From the NCBI GenBank assembly GCA_038323965.1, contig JBBQHM010000121.1:1-6348 (forward strand): a stretch of DNA of 6,348 bases, in the 5' to 3' direction. The DNA is from JBBQHM01 sp038323965 (GTDB lineage: Bacteria > Verrucomicrobiota > Verrucomicrobiia > Chthoniobacterales > UBA10450). How positions within the stretch are numbered: the first letter of the stretch is position 1; every line of letters starts with the position of its first letter. The notes beneath the pieces were generated by a model, which worked only from the letters and a program-made list of their open reading frames with translations, had not been told where the DNA came from and made no database searches. Positions 1-5,446 of the stretch are shown here, one piece after another. Made by a program: the position numbers and the translations under genes.

Positions 1-198
1 TTTGCCGGCGACGAAATCGATGGTCGAACGAAAGGCCTGCGCTGCGCTCTCATTCGCCAGCTGCACTGCGAGAAAGACCGCGACGCCAATAGCAACGCTG
101 AGAATATTGAGCGCCGCCAGGAGCGGGTGCTGCATCAGATAGCGCACGACGTGCCAGCGAAGAAAGCGAAGGAAGTGCACGTGATTACGAGTTGCCAT
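1..198 (-). CDS. FtsX-like ABC transporter permease, N-terminal fragment
   Basis: Only the first 66 codons are in the window; the gene runs off the left edge. I translated it from the ATG at 198-196. It starts with a basic, aromatic cytoplasmic segment (residues 1-25, including LRFLRWHVVRYL and QHPL). One hydrophobic membrane helix follows at about residues 27-47, and then LANESAAQAFR and a stretch ending VAGK. This order (basic segment with HPL, first helix with an IGVAVFLAV core, then LANxSAxxAFR) is typical of the first helix of FtsX/MacB-type permeases. These work with an ATPase to move lipoproteins or other envelope substrates or to drive mechanotransmission. The substrate cannot be told from this piece. 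No Shine-Dalgarno sequence is visible before the ATG. The gene lies 101 bases downstream of ada on the same strand, so it may be read from the same transcript or from its own promoter. The family call is good; the exact subfamily is unknown. Confidence 0.75.
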   Translation of the reverse strand, partial: MATRNHVHFLRFLRWHVVRYLMQHPLLAALNILSVAIGVAVFLAVQLANESAAQAFRSTIDFVAGK

Positions 199-299
199 TA
201 GACAGCGGAAAGCGAAACGATCTCTCCCTAGCGGATACGTAATCCGAACACGATTTGGCGCGAATTATTCAGCGCGAACGTCCCCAGGTGTCCTTGGAC
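199..299. promoter_or_regulatory. ada-permease spacer with a short direct repeat and a small dyad
   Basis: This 101-base gap lies between the ada stop and the permease start, both on the minus strand. Read on the minus strand it holds two copies of TTCGCGC (278-272 and 264-258) separated by 7 bases, so they sit 14 bases apart. Closer to the permease is a 15-base dyad, CGGAT-N5-ATCCG, at 232-246. Right after the ada stop is a weak imperfect hairpin (about 284-297) with no T tract, so I do not call a terminator. The repeat and dyad could be a regulator site for the permease, but no known operator was recognised. Confidence 0.25.
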
Positions 300-1373
300 C
301 TAGTAAGTGCGAGGAGCCCGGAAATGTTTCTGCTCGTGATCGAGCAGCCATTTCTTTCTCCAGATCCCACCGCCGTAACCACAAAGCGATCCATCCGCGC
401 GAATCACCCGGTGACACGGGATGATGATGCAAAGCATGTTCGTCCCGTTCGCACGACCCACGGCGCGGCGGGCTCCAGGAATCTTGAGTTGCTCCGCCAT
501 CCAGGAATACGAACGCGTCTCGGCGACGGGAATTGATCGCAGGGTTTCCCAGGTCCGGCGTTGGAAATCCGAGCCGATGGGCGAGATCGGAACGGAGAAC
601 GTCAGTCGGCGCCCGGAAAAATATTGCTCCAGCTCGGCCCGGATCGCGTCGAGATGCGGATGATCGCCGGGGACGATGTTTGTCCTGAGGCGGCTGCGCA
701 GAACTCCCAGTTCGCGTTCGAGGGCGCGACGATCTGCGAATTCCAGCAGGCGCAATCCCTCGTCGTCCGCCACTGCCACCATTGCACCCAATGGCGTCTC
801 GATCCGTTGCGCAAATAATGCCGCGCGTTGCTTCGCCGCGGTAGGCGGCGCTCCGAAAATGCGGATGAAAGCTTCACGAAATCCGCTGGCTGATTCGAAG
901 CCGCTCTCGCTTTGCACGTCATCGACCCGACCGCCACGCCGCACCTCCCTCAGCGCCAGCCCCATCCTCCGCGCGCGGTGATAAGCCTGGAACGTCATGC
1001 CGTAATGGCGACGGAATTGCCGGCGCGCCGTGGAAGGGTCAATCGACAACGCGGCGAGTTCTTTATCCGTCAGGCGACCGCCGGGCGCGCGCTCCACTTC
1101 GGCGCGCAGCCGTTCCACCAGTGCTGGCGGGCGGGTCGCAGCATCCATCGGCGCGCACCGCAGGCATGGCCGGTAACCGCCATGCAACGCCTCGCCTGGG
1201 GTCGCAAAAAAATCGACATTTTCCCGCGCCGGCTTTTTCGCCGGACAAGTGGGACGACAAAAGATTCCGGTCGTGCGCACGCCGGTAAAAAAGATTCCCT
1301 CGAAGCTTGGGTCGCGCTGCAGGAACGCGCGATACATCGTATCGACGGGCGGAAGAAGCTCCAGTGCTTTCAC
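300..1373 (-). CDS. ada: Bifunctional Ada: DNA alkylation repair methyltransferase and transcriptional activator
   Basis: Ada removes methyl groups from phosphotriesters and from O6-methylguanine/O4-methylthymine by irreversible transfer to its own cysteines; the methylated form activates alkylation-response genes. Numbered from the GTG at 1373 (357 residues), the N-terminal zinc domain has FCRPTC and PCLRC. This gives Cys39, Cys43, Cys70 and Cys73, with the same spacing as the E. coli cluster 38/42/69/72. An AraC-type helix-turn-helix region (about 80-180) follows, with STARRQFRRHYGMTFQAY and SASGFREAFIRIFGAPP. The methyltransferase domain ends in the IPCHRVI active site (Cys320; E. coli Cys321), preceded by a VGRANGTN segment. 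All domains look intact. An in-frame GTG at 1400 and an ATG at 1337 are alternative starts. I prefer 1373 because it overlaps the upstream stop as GTGA and matches E. coli cysteine numbering and length (354). A GGAG lies 11 bases upstream, further than ideal. The gene follows a DUF1203 gene and is probably coupled to it. Confidence 0.96.
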   Translation of the reverse strand: MKALELLPPVDTMYRAFLQRDPSFEGIFFTGVRTTGIFCRPTCPAKKPARENVDFFATPGEALHGGYRPCLRCAPMDAATRPPALVERLRAEVERAPGGRLTDKELAALSIDPSTARRQFRRHYGMTFQAYHRARRMGLALREVRRGGRVDDVQSESGFESASGFREAFIRIFGAPPTAAKQRAALFAQRIETPLGAMVAVADDEGLRLLEFADRRALERELGVLRSRLRTNIVPGDHPHLDAIRAELEQYFSGRRLTFSVPISPIGSDFQRRTWETLRSIPVAETRSYSWMAEQLKIPGARRAVGRANGTNMLCIIIPCHRVIRADGSLCGYGGGIWRKKWLLDHEQKHFRAPRTY

Positions 1374-1837
1374 GCTCGCGCGATCTCCATGGTGTAGCAC
1401 CCGCGATCAAGGCTGCGAGCATGGATGAACGCAGTCGCGACGTTGCCAAATAGACCTTCGATCACTTCCTCCGGCGGAGTGGTGTCGAGGATCACGGCAT
1501 CGATCATATCGCAATCAGAATTGTAGGCGCGGAAAACGCGACCTTTACGGAATGCGTCCGGATATTTATCGGTCGCTGCATAGCGCGCACAGGATTCGAC
1601 GTGGACGAATATCGGGCCGCTTTCCGAGTAGGGACGACCGACGGCAATCGATGCATAAGGAAACAAGATAACGCGTTCGCCCGAATTCGCCCAGCGCAGG
1701 CAATGACGGCAGGGCATGGTATTTTCTTTATCGACTGTGATCGTCGCATGATCCGTCTTCCCTGCTTTCGCGGCAGAACGGGCCTTATCGGCAATCTCGG
1801 TCGAGAGCGGGACGATGGTGAACGTTGCGCTTTTCAT
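1370..1837 (-). CDS. DUF1203 domain-containing protein
   Basis: This small protein (155 residues from the ATG at 1837) matches my memory of the DUF1203 family. The family is widespread and, as far as I know, has no established biochemical role. Visible family-like motifs are PCRHC (Cys43 and Cys46), GERVILFPY (53-61), RPYSESGPIFVH (68-79), and a C-terminal AFIHAR...RGCYTMEI segment (137-152). Cys83, Cys109 and Cys147 are further cysteines, and the PCRHC pair could bind metal, but that is inference. No signal peptide or membrane helix is seen, so it should be cytoplasmic. An in-frame ATG at 1873 would add 12 residues. I prefer 1837 because the family domain begins soon after it and a GGGAG lies just upstream, although unusually close to the ATG. 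Its TGA overlaps the likely ada GTG start by three bases (GTGA at 1370-1373), so translation of the two is probably coupled. It is transcribed divergently from pepT. Confidence 0.85.
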   Translation of the reverse strand: MKSATFTIVPLSTEIADKARSAAKAGKTDHATITVDKENTMPCRHCLRWANSGERVILFPYASIAVGRPYSESGPIFVHVESCARYAATDKYPDAFRKGRVFRAYNSDCDMIDAVILDTTPPEEVIEGLFGNVATAFIHARSLDRGCYTMEIARA

Positions 1838-1952
1838 TCTCCCGACATACACGCTCGAACGCAGTTGCCGCATCCACGAATTTCAGGCACTGAATTCCGG
1901 GACGCCGGGAAATTTCCGATCAGGCGTTGTGGAGTAGCATGCTGAGTAATTT
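1838..1952. promoter_or_regulatory. Divergent spacer between DUF1203-ada and pepT-xseA, with two dyads
   Basis: This 115-base region must hold the promoters for both directions unless transcription starts inside a gene. It contains an imperfect hairpin or dyad GAATTTCAGGCACTGAATTC at 1878-1897 (8 paired bases with one bulged T and a 3-base loop). It also holds a perfect 10-base palindrome, GGAAATTTCC, at 1908-1917. The two share a GAA(A)TTTC core and their centres are 25 bases apart. A further 8-base palindrome, AGCATGCT, is at 1936-1943 just before pepT. I could not place confident -35 and -10 boxes on either strand. An operator role for the dyads is inference. Confidence 0.35.
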
Positions 1953-1956
1953 ATGA
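1939..1956 (+). promoter_or_regulatory. Possible five-codon leader ORF overlapping the pepT start
   Basis: An ATG at 1939 opens a tiny frame encoding MLSNL and ending at TGA 1954-1956. Its last four bases are the ATGA that contains the pepT ATG (1953-1955). A GGAG at 1931-1934 lies 4 bases before this upstream ATG but 18 bases before the pepT ATG. The local ribosome-binding signal therefore fits the mini-frame better than pepT. This would give termination-reinitiation coupling. A frame this short can easily arise by chance, so confidence is low. Confidence 0.2.
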
Positions 1957-3209
1957 CCATCGATACCAACGATCTCCTTAGTCGTTTCCTGCGCTATGTG
2001 CAGATAGATACCCGAAGCGACGACCAGTCTGATACCACGCCCAGCACACCCGGCCAGTGGGAGCTTTTAAGATTACTGGAGCAGGAATTGAGAGAGCTCG
2101 GAGCATCGGACGTTGCTTTGGCGGAATACGGTTATCTGCTTGCGACCGTTCCCGCGACGACGACGAAACCGGCGCCGGTTGTGGCATGGTTCGCGCATGT
2201 GGATACCGCGACGAACCTTCCCGGCGCCGCAAAGCCGATCGTGCATCGGGCATACGCGGGCGAGCTCATTACGTTGCCGGATGATCCCGAACAAAAGTTA
2301 TCCGTAGAAACGACACCGTTTCTCCGAGACGCGATCGGACATGACATCATCACCGCCAGCGGCAAAACGCTCCTCGGATCGGATGACAAATCGGGCGTCG
2401 CCACCATCATGTCGGCAGTCCGACATTTGCTTCGTCACCCCGAAATTCCGCATGGAAAGATTCGGATCTGTTTCAATCCGGACGAAGAAATCGCGCGGGG
2501 TGTAGCGAAATTAAATCTCGAACAAGTGGGCGCGGATTTCGCTTACACGCTTGATGGTTCCATCCCGGGGGAAATCGACTTCCAAACATTCAGCGCGGAT
2601 GCGGCAACGCTCGAGATTCAGGGCGTCGCCTCGCACCCCGGCTGGGCGAAAGATGTGATGGTCAATGCCGCGCGTCTGGCGGGCAGATTTCTCGCTGCAT
2701 TACCGGCGGCGCAATCGCCGGAAAGGACGAGCGGGACGGATGGATTTATTCATCCGATCGATTGTGCCGCATCGGCCGAACAGGCCAAAGTACGACTTAT
2801 CCTGCGCGATTTTGAGCTGGAAGGTCTGGCCGCCAAGAGGGCGTTGCTGGAAAAAATCGTGGCCGAACTTCAGCAAGCGGAGCCGCGCGCGGTCATGACC
2901 CTCACATTCACGGAGCAATACCGAAACATGCGCTATTGGCTCGAGCAGGACATGCGACCTGTGGAGATCGCGCAGGAGGCAATCCGTCGCGCCGGTCTGC
3001 AACCGAAATCCACGCCTATCCGCGGCGGGACAGACGGCTCAGCGCTGACCCAACGCGGGCTCCCGACACCGAATATTTTCTGTGGGATGCACGAGATTCA
3101 TAGCGAGCGCGAATGGGTGAGCCTGCAGGACATGGCCAGGGCAGTGGGAACGCTGGTGCATCTCGCTTCCATCGTGACGGAGGATTTCGCTGAGCGCGGC
3201 AAACGCTGA
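1953..3209 (+). CDS. pepT: Peptidase T (tripeptide aminopeptidase), M20B zinc metallopeptidase
   Basis: Peptidase T cleaves the N-terminal residue from tripeptides in the cytoplasm, as a late step in peptide use and protein turnover. The 418-residue product is close to the usual length of about 410 and looks complete. The two-zinc site is visible: HVDT (His82, Asp84), GSDDKSG (Asp144, the bridging ligand), PDEE (catalytic Glu178 and ligand Glu179), TLDG (Asp201) and the C-terminal HEIHSE (His383). The catalytic domain is interrupted by the dimerisation/lid domain (about 212-320), which begins near the ASHPGWAKDVMVNA motif containing His228. PIRGGTDGSALTQRGLPTPN (356-375) is the conserved substrate-side loop of the family. 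The ATG at 1953 is chosen because the domain starts directly after it. Only a GAG six bases upstream resembles a ribosome site. xseA follows after 33 bases on the same strand and is probably co-transcribed. A related M20 peptidase is possible, but the motif set fits PepT best. Confidence 0.96.
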   Translation: MTIDTNDLLSRFLRYVQIDTRSDDQSDTTPSTPGQWELLRLLEQELRELGASDVALAEYGYLLATVPATTTKPAPVVAWFAHVDTATNLPGAAKPIVHRAYAGELITLPDDPEQKLSVETTPFLRDAIGHDIITASGKTLLGSDDKSGVATIMSAVRHLLRHPEIPHGKIRICFNPDEEIARGVAKLNLEQVGADFAYTLDGSIPGEIDFQTFSADAATLEIQGVASHPGWAKDVMVNAARLAGRFLAALPAAQSPERTSGTDGFIHPIDCAASAEQAKVRLILRDFELEGLAAKRALLEKIVAELQQAEPRAVMTLTFTEQYRNMRYWLEQDMRPVEIAQEAIRRAGLQPKSTPIRGGTDGSALTQRGLPTPNIFCGMHEIHSEREWVSLQDMARAVGTLVHLASIVTEDFAERGKR

Positions 3210-3242
3210 GCATACATCGAAGGTGGGACCAAACCGCTCGAC

Positions 3243-4628
3243 ATGACAAACAACGAAACCGACCTCTTTGGCCAAACATCGTCGAAGATTCTCACTGTTG
3301 GAGAGCTGACCCGCTCGATCCGCGGACTGCTTGAGACGCGCTTTGGGACGGTGTGGGTGCAGGGTGAAATTTCGAATTACAAACTGCACCCGAGCGGTCA
3401 CCAGTATTTCACATTGAAGGACCAGCGCGCCGCGATCGCGTGCGTAATTTTTCGGAACGCCATGGCGACGCCGCGCACGCCGCTCGCCGATGGCGCCCAG
3501 GTGCAAGTCTTCGGAACGGTCACCGTCTTCGAAGCGCGCGGGCAGTATCAGCTCAACATCTCGATCGTGCAGGCGCGCGGCGAAGGCGTTCTGCAGGCGA
3601 AATTCGAAGCGCTCAAACGCAAACTGGATGCCGAAGGATTGTTCAACGCCGACCGAAAACGCGCGCTGCCGAAATTTCCCAGGCGCGTCGGAATTGTCAC
3701 ATCCTCGAGCGGTGCCGCGATCCGCGATATCTTAAATGTGCTCGGTCGACGAGCGCCCGGGATTGAGATTTTGATCAACCCGGTGCGCGTGCAAGGCAGC
3801 GGCGCTGCGCAGGAAATCGCCGCCGCCATTCGCGAGCTCGCGCAACCTTCTTCAGCGTGGCAACCGGTTGATGTCATCGTGGTCGCGCGCGGTGGCGGCA
3901 GTATCGAAGACCTCTGGGAATTCAACGAAGAGATCGTCGCCCGCGCCGTGTTCGATTCACCGGTGCCAATCGTCAGCGCGATTGGACATGAAATCGATTT
4001 TACGATTACCGACTTCGTTGCCGATTTGCGCGCGCCGACGCCCAGCGCTGCAGCGGAATTGATCGCGACTGACTCCGTCGATGTCCTGCGCAGAATTGAT
4101 GAGCTCGCGAGTTGTCTGCATCGCTATCCTCGCAACGCGCTCGAGCACGCGCGCACGCGGCTGCGTTACGTCTCCGACCGCGCCCTGGGTCGCGAGCTCT
4201 TCAATCGCCTGCGTGGCGCGCAACAGGAAATCGACTGGCTGCACGAAGCGCTGACAAAAAATGTTGGCTTTAGCATCACTGCGTGCCGCGACCGTGTCGC
4301 AACTTTCAGAAATGGAATCCGCGCCCGCGATCCGCAGCGAGAGATCGAGATAATCGGCGCACGTTTCGCTCAAGCTGCGCGAAGGCTCGGGATAGCATTT
4401 CCGCGAGCAATGCAAAAAACGCGCGAGCGTTTTGCGCGCGCGGAACACGTCCTGCGCGTGCTCGGTCCGGATGCAACGCTGGGTCGCGGCTACAGCATTA
4501 CGACTGACGAGAAGGGCGTTGTGATTCGCTCAGCAACTTCCCCTCAAATAGGGCAAGTTATGCGCACGCAAATCGCCGACGGCGAAGTGATGTCGAAGGT
4601 CGTCCGCCCGAAAGCTAAGGCTGTTTAA
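3243..4628 (+). CDS. xseA: Exodeoxyribonuclease VII large subunit
   Basis: XseA is the catalytic subunit of exonuclease VII, which degrades single-stranded DNA from both ends into oligonucleotides in repair and in removal of damaged or cross-linked DNA. The 461-residue product matches the family length (E. coli 456). An OB-fold DNA-binding domain is at about 17-110 (VWVQGEISNYKLHPSGHQYF, then FGTVTVFEARGQYQL). The catalytic core includes GIVTSSSGAAIRDIL (Asp162), VVARGGGSIEDLWEFNEE (Arg216) and SAIGHEIDFTITDF (His249, Asp252). These correspond to the E. coli catalytic Asp155, Arg205, His238 and Asp241. A long charged helical region (about 275-400) is the expected coiled-coil arm for small-subunit binding. 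The C-terminal ATLGRGYSITT is also typical. No good ribosome site is seen: a GGTGGGA ends about 14 bases before the ATG. No xseB follows; the gene converges with a pseudopilin gene and overlaps its 3' end by 14 bases. Confidence 0.97.
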   Translation: MTNNETDLFGQTSSKILTVGELTRSIRGLLETRFGTVWVQGEISNYKLHPSGHQYFTLKDQRAAIACVIFRNAMATPRTPLADGAQVQVFGTVTVFEARGQYQLNISIVQARGEGVLQAKFEALKRKLDAEGLFNADRKRALPKFPRRVGIVTSSSGAAIRDILNVLGRRAPGIEILINPVRVQGSGAAQEIAAAIRELAQPSSAWQPVDVIVVARGGGSIEDLWEFNEEIVARAVFDSPVPIVSAIGHEIDFTITDFVADLRAPTPSAAAELIATDSVDVLRRIDELASCLHRYPRNALEHARTRLRYVSDRALGRELFNRLRGAQQEIDWLHEALTKNVGFSITACRDRVATFRNGIRARDPQREIEIIGARFAQAARRLGIAFPRAMQKTRERFARAEHVLRVLGPDATLGRGYSITTDEKGVVIRSATSPQIGQVMRTQIADGEVMSKVVRPKAKAV

Positions 4629-5301
4629 GGACGCCTGTTGGATCGCCAGCCGTCACCGTACCTGGGGCTTCGTTCGGCTTTTTGCCGACTGTGGCTTCGA
4701 ACGTGGAAATCGCGCTCGTCCCCGTTCCAGCGGCAGCGTTATTTTTTCGGAGCACACTCGCATCGCCTCCCTTCCGAACCACTACGAATCCTTTATCACC
4801 ATAGGGGCTCGGCGGGCTCGCTGTAAAGGCGGTGTCGTAGGTATAATTAGATGTGACGGCAAAAATTGTGTTCGACGCGTCGTTGTCGGTTACAGGATAG
4901 ACTTTTAATCCGCTCGTACCGCTCAGCGTCACCGTCGTTCCGCTACTTGTAGTACTCGAAGTTGCGGTGCAAATCGCGCCCGGCGCACTCAACAATTTTG
5001 GAATATCTCCGACCTTCAAGTAGTCATTTGTTACCAGTCGAGTGCAATATTCCGTAAGGTTCGCTGGAGCGGGAGATGCGCCCGGCCAACTCAGATTTGC
5101 GTCCGCATTTGTAGCTCCATCCAGCGACATCTGTTGTCCCGCAAGATAAAGCTGCCGCGCATTATTCATCGTTCCCGTCATTTGCCCACGGGTCAGAGCG
5201 GTCGTTAACGCCGGCACGGCGAAGGCGGCAAGAATCGCAATGATCGAGATGACGACCAACATTTCGATAAGCGTGAAAGCGGAGCGGCGACGAAATTTCA
5301 T
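4615..5301 (-). CDS. Prepilin-type N-terminal cleavage/methylation protein (type II secretion-like pseudopilin)
   Basis: This 228-residue protein begins with a class III prepilin signal: a short basic leader (MKFRRRSA), then FTLIEMLVVISIIAILAA. The prepilin peptidase would cut between Ala8 and Phe9 and the new N-terminal Phe would be methylated; Glu13 is the conserved Glu5 of the mature pilin. The hydrophobic helix (about 14-33) anchors the subunit in the inner membrane before assembly into a pseudopilus or pilus. Ala rather than the classical Gly stands before the cut, as is frequent in Verrucomicrobia and relatives. The rest is a variable globular domain with two cysteines (Cys86, Cys111), a Ser/Thr-rich stretch (about 112-132), and an YGDKGFVVVRKGG segment (167-179) that looks like a structured core. 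No secretion or pilus genes are adjacent, so its machine is unknown; it could be a major or minor pseudopilin. No ribosome site is visible before the ATG at 5301. Its 3' end overlaps xseA. Confidence 0.92.
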   Translation of the reverse strand: MKFRRRSAFTLIEMLVVISIIAILAAFAVPALTTALTRGQMTGTMNNARQLYLAGQQMSLDGATNADANLSWPGASPAPANLTEYCTRLVTNDYLKVGDIPKLLSAPGAICTATSSTTSSGTTVTLSGTSGLKVYPVTDNDASNTIFAVTSNYTYDTAFTASPPSPYGDKGFVVVRKGGDASVLRKNNAAAGTGTSAISTFEATVGKKPNEAPGTVTAGDPTGVLKQP

Positions 5302-5446
5302 TTGACGAATGGCAGGTTACCCGGCGGATGCTTCACTGGCAATCAGGTTTCCTCACGGAGGGTAGGGGCTGTTCACCGAAAAGCCCGGCGGGGAAAAATT
5401 TCGCCCGCAGAGTTCGCGCCGAATCAACCCCGCCGGGCGATTGAGG
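5302..5446. other. glgB-pseudopilin spacer
   Basis: This 145-base spacer lies downstream of glgB and upstream of the pseudopilin gene, both on the minus strand. It contains the strong inverted repeat annotated separately. It also has a third partial copy of the repeat (CCCGGCGG at 5320-5327) and two copies of CAGGTT (5313-5318 and 5344-5349; AACCTG on the minus strand). The pseudopilin promoter and leader should lie between the inverted repeat and 5302, but I could not assign promoter boxes. Confidence 0.4.
5383..5438 (-). terminator. Probable Rho-independent terminator of glgB
   Basis: Read on the minus strand, GCCCGGCGGGG (5438-5428) is followed after 34 bases by its exact complement CCCCGCCGGGC (5393-5383) and then by TTTT (5382-5379). 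The 11-base perfect GC-rich stem starts 8 bases past the glgB stop, which fits a transcription terminator. The long 34-base loop and the short T run are atypical, so it could instead be an mRNA-stabilising hairpin or part of a regulatory leader for the pseudopilin gene. A second small dyad, CGATTGA-GG-TCAATCG, surrounds the glgB stop at 5438-5453. Confidence 0.55.

Noticed and set aside
912..1397. A 161-codon plus-strand frame opposite ada
   Set aside because: Its translation has no recognisable motif and is rich in Arg, His and Pro, as expected from the reverse strand of a GC-rich gene; ada on the other strand is intact and strongly matched.
3039..3506. A 155-codon minus-strand frame across the pepT-xseA junction
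   Set aside because: It is antisense to two well-supported genes and has no recognisable motif or start signal.
3957..4448. A 163-codon minus-strand frame inside xseA
   Set aside because: It is antisense to conserved XseA sequence and shows no domain; it is best explained as a shadow frame.
4674..4688. Hairpin TCGGC-TTTTT-GCCGA just past xseA as a terminator
   Set aside because: The T run is in the loop and not after the stem, the stem is only 5 bases, and it lies inside the pseudopilin coding sequence.
5302..5378. A GEMM-type cyclic-di-GMP riboswitch ahead of the pseudopilin gene
   Set aside because: The minus strand has GGAAACC and later GCCGGGTAACC, which recall parts of that motif, and pilin genes are known targets. 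However, the interval is too short and the conserved GGGCAAACC and GACGCAAAGCC blocks are missing.
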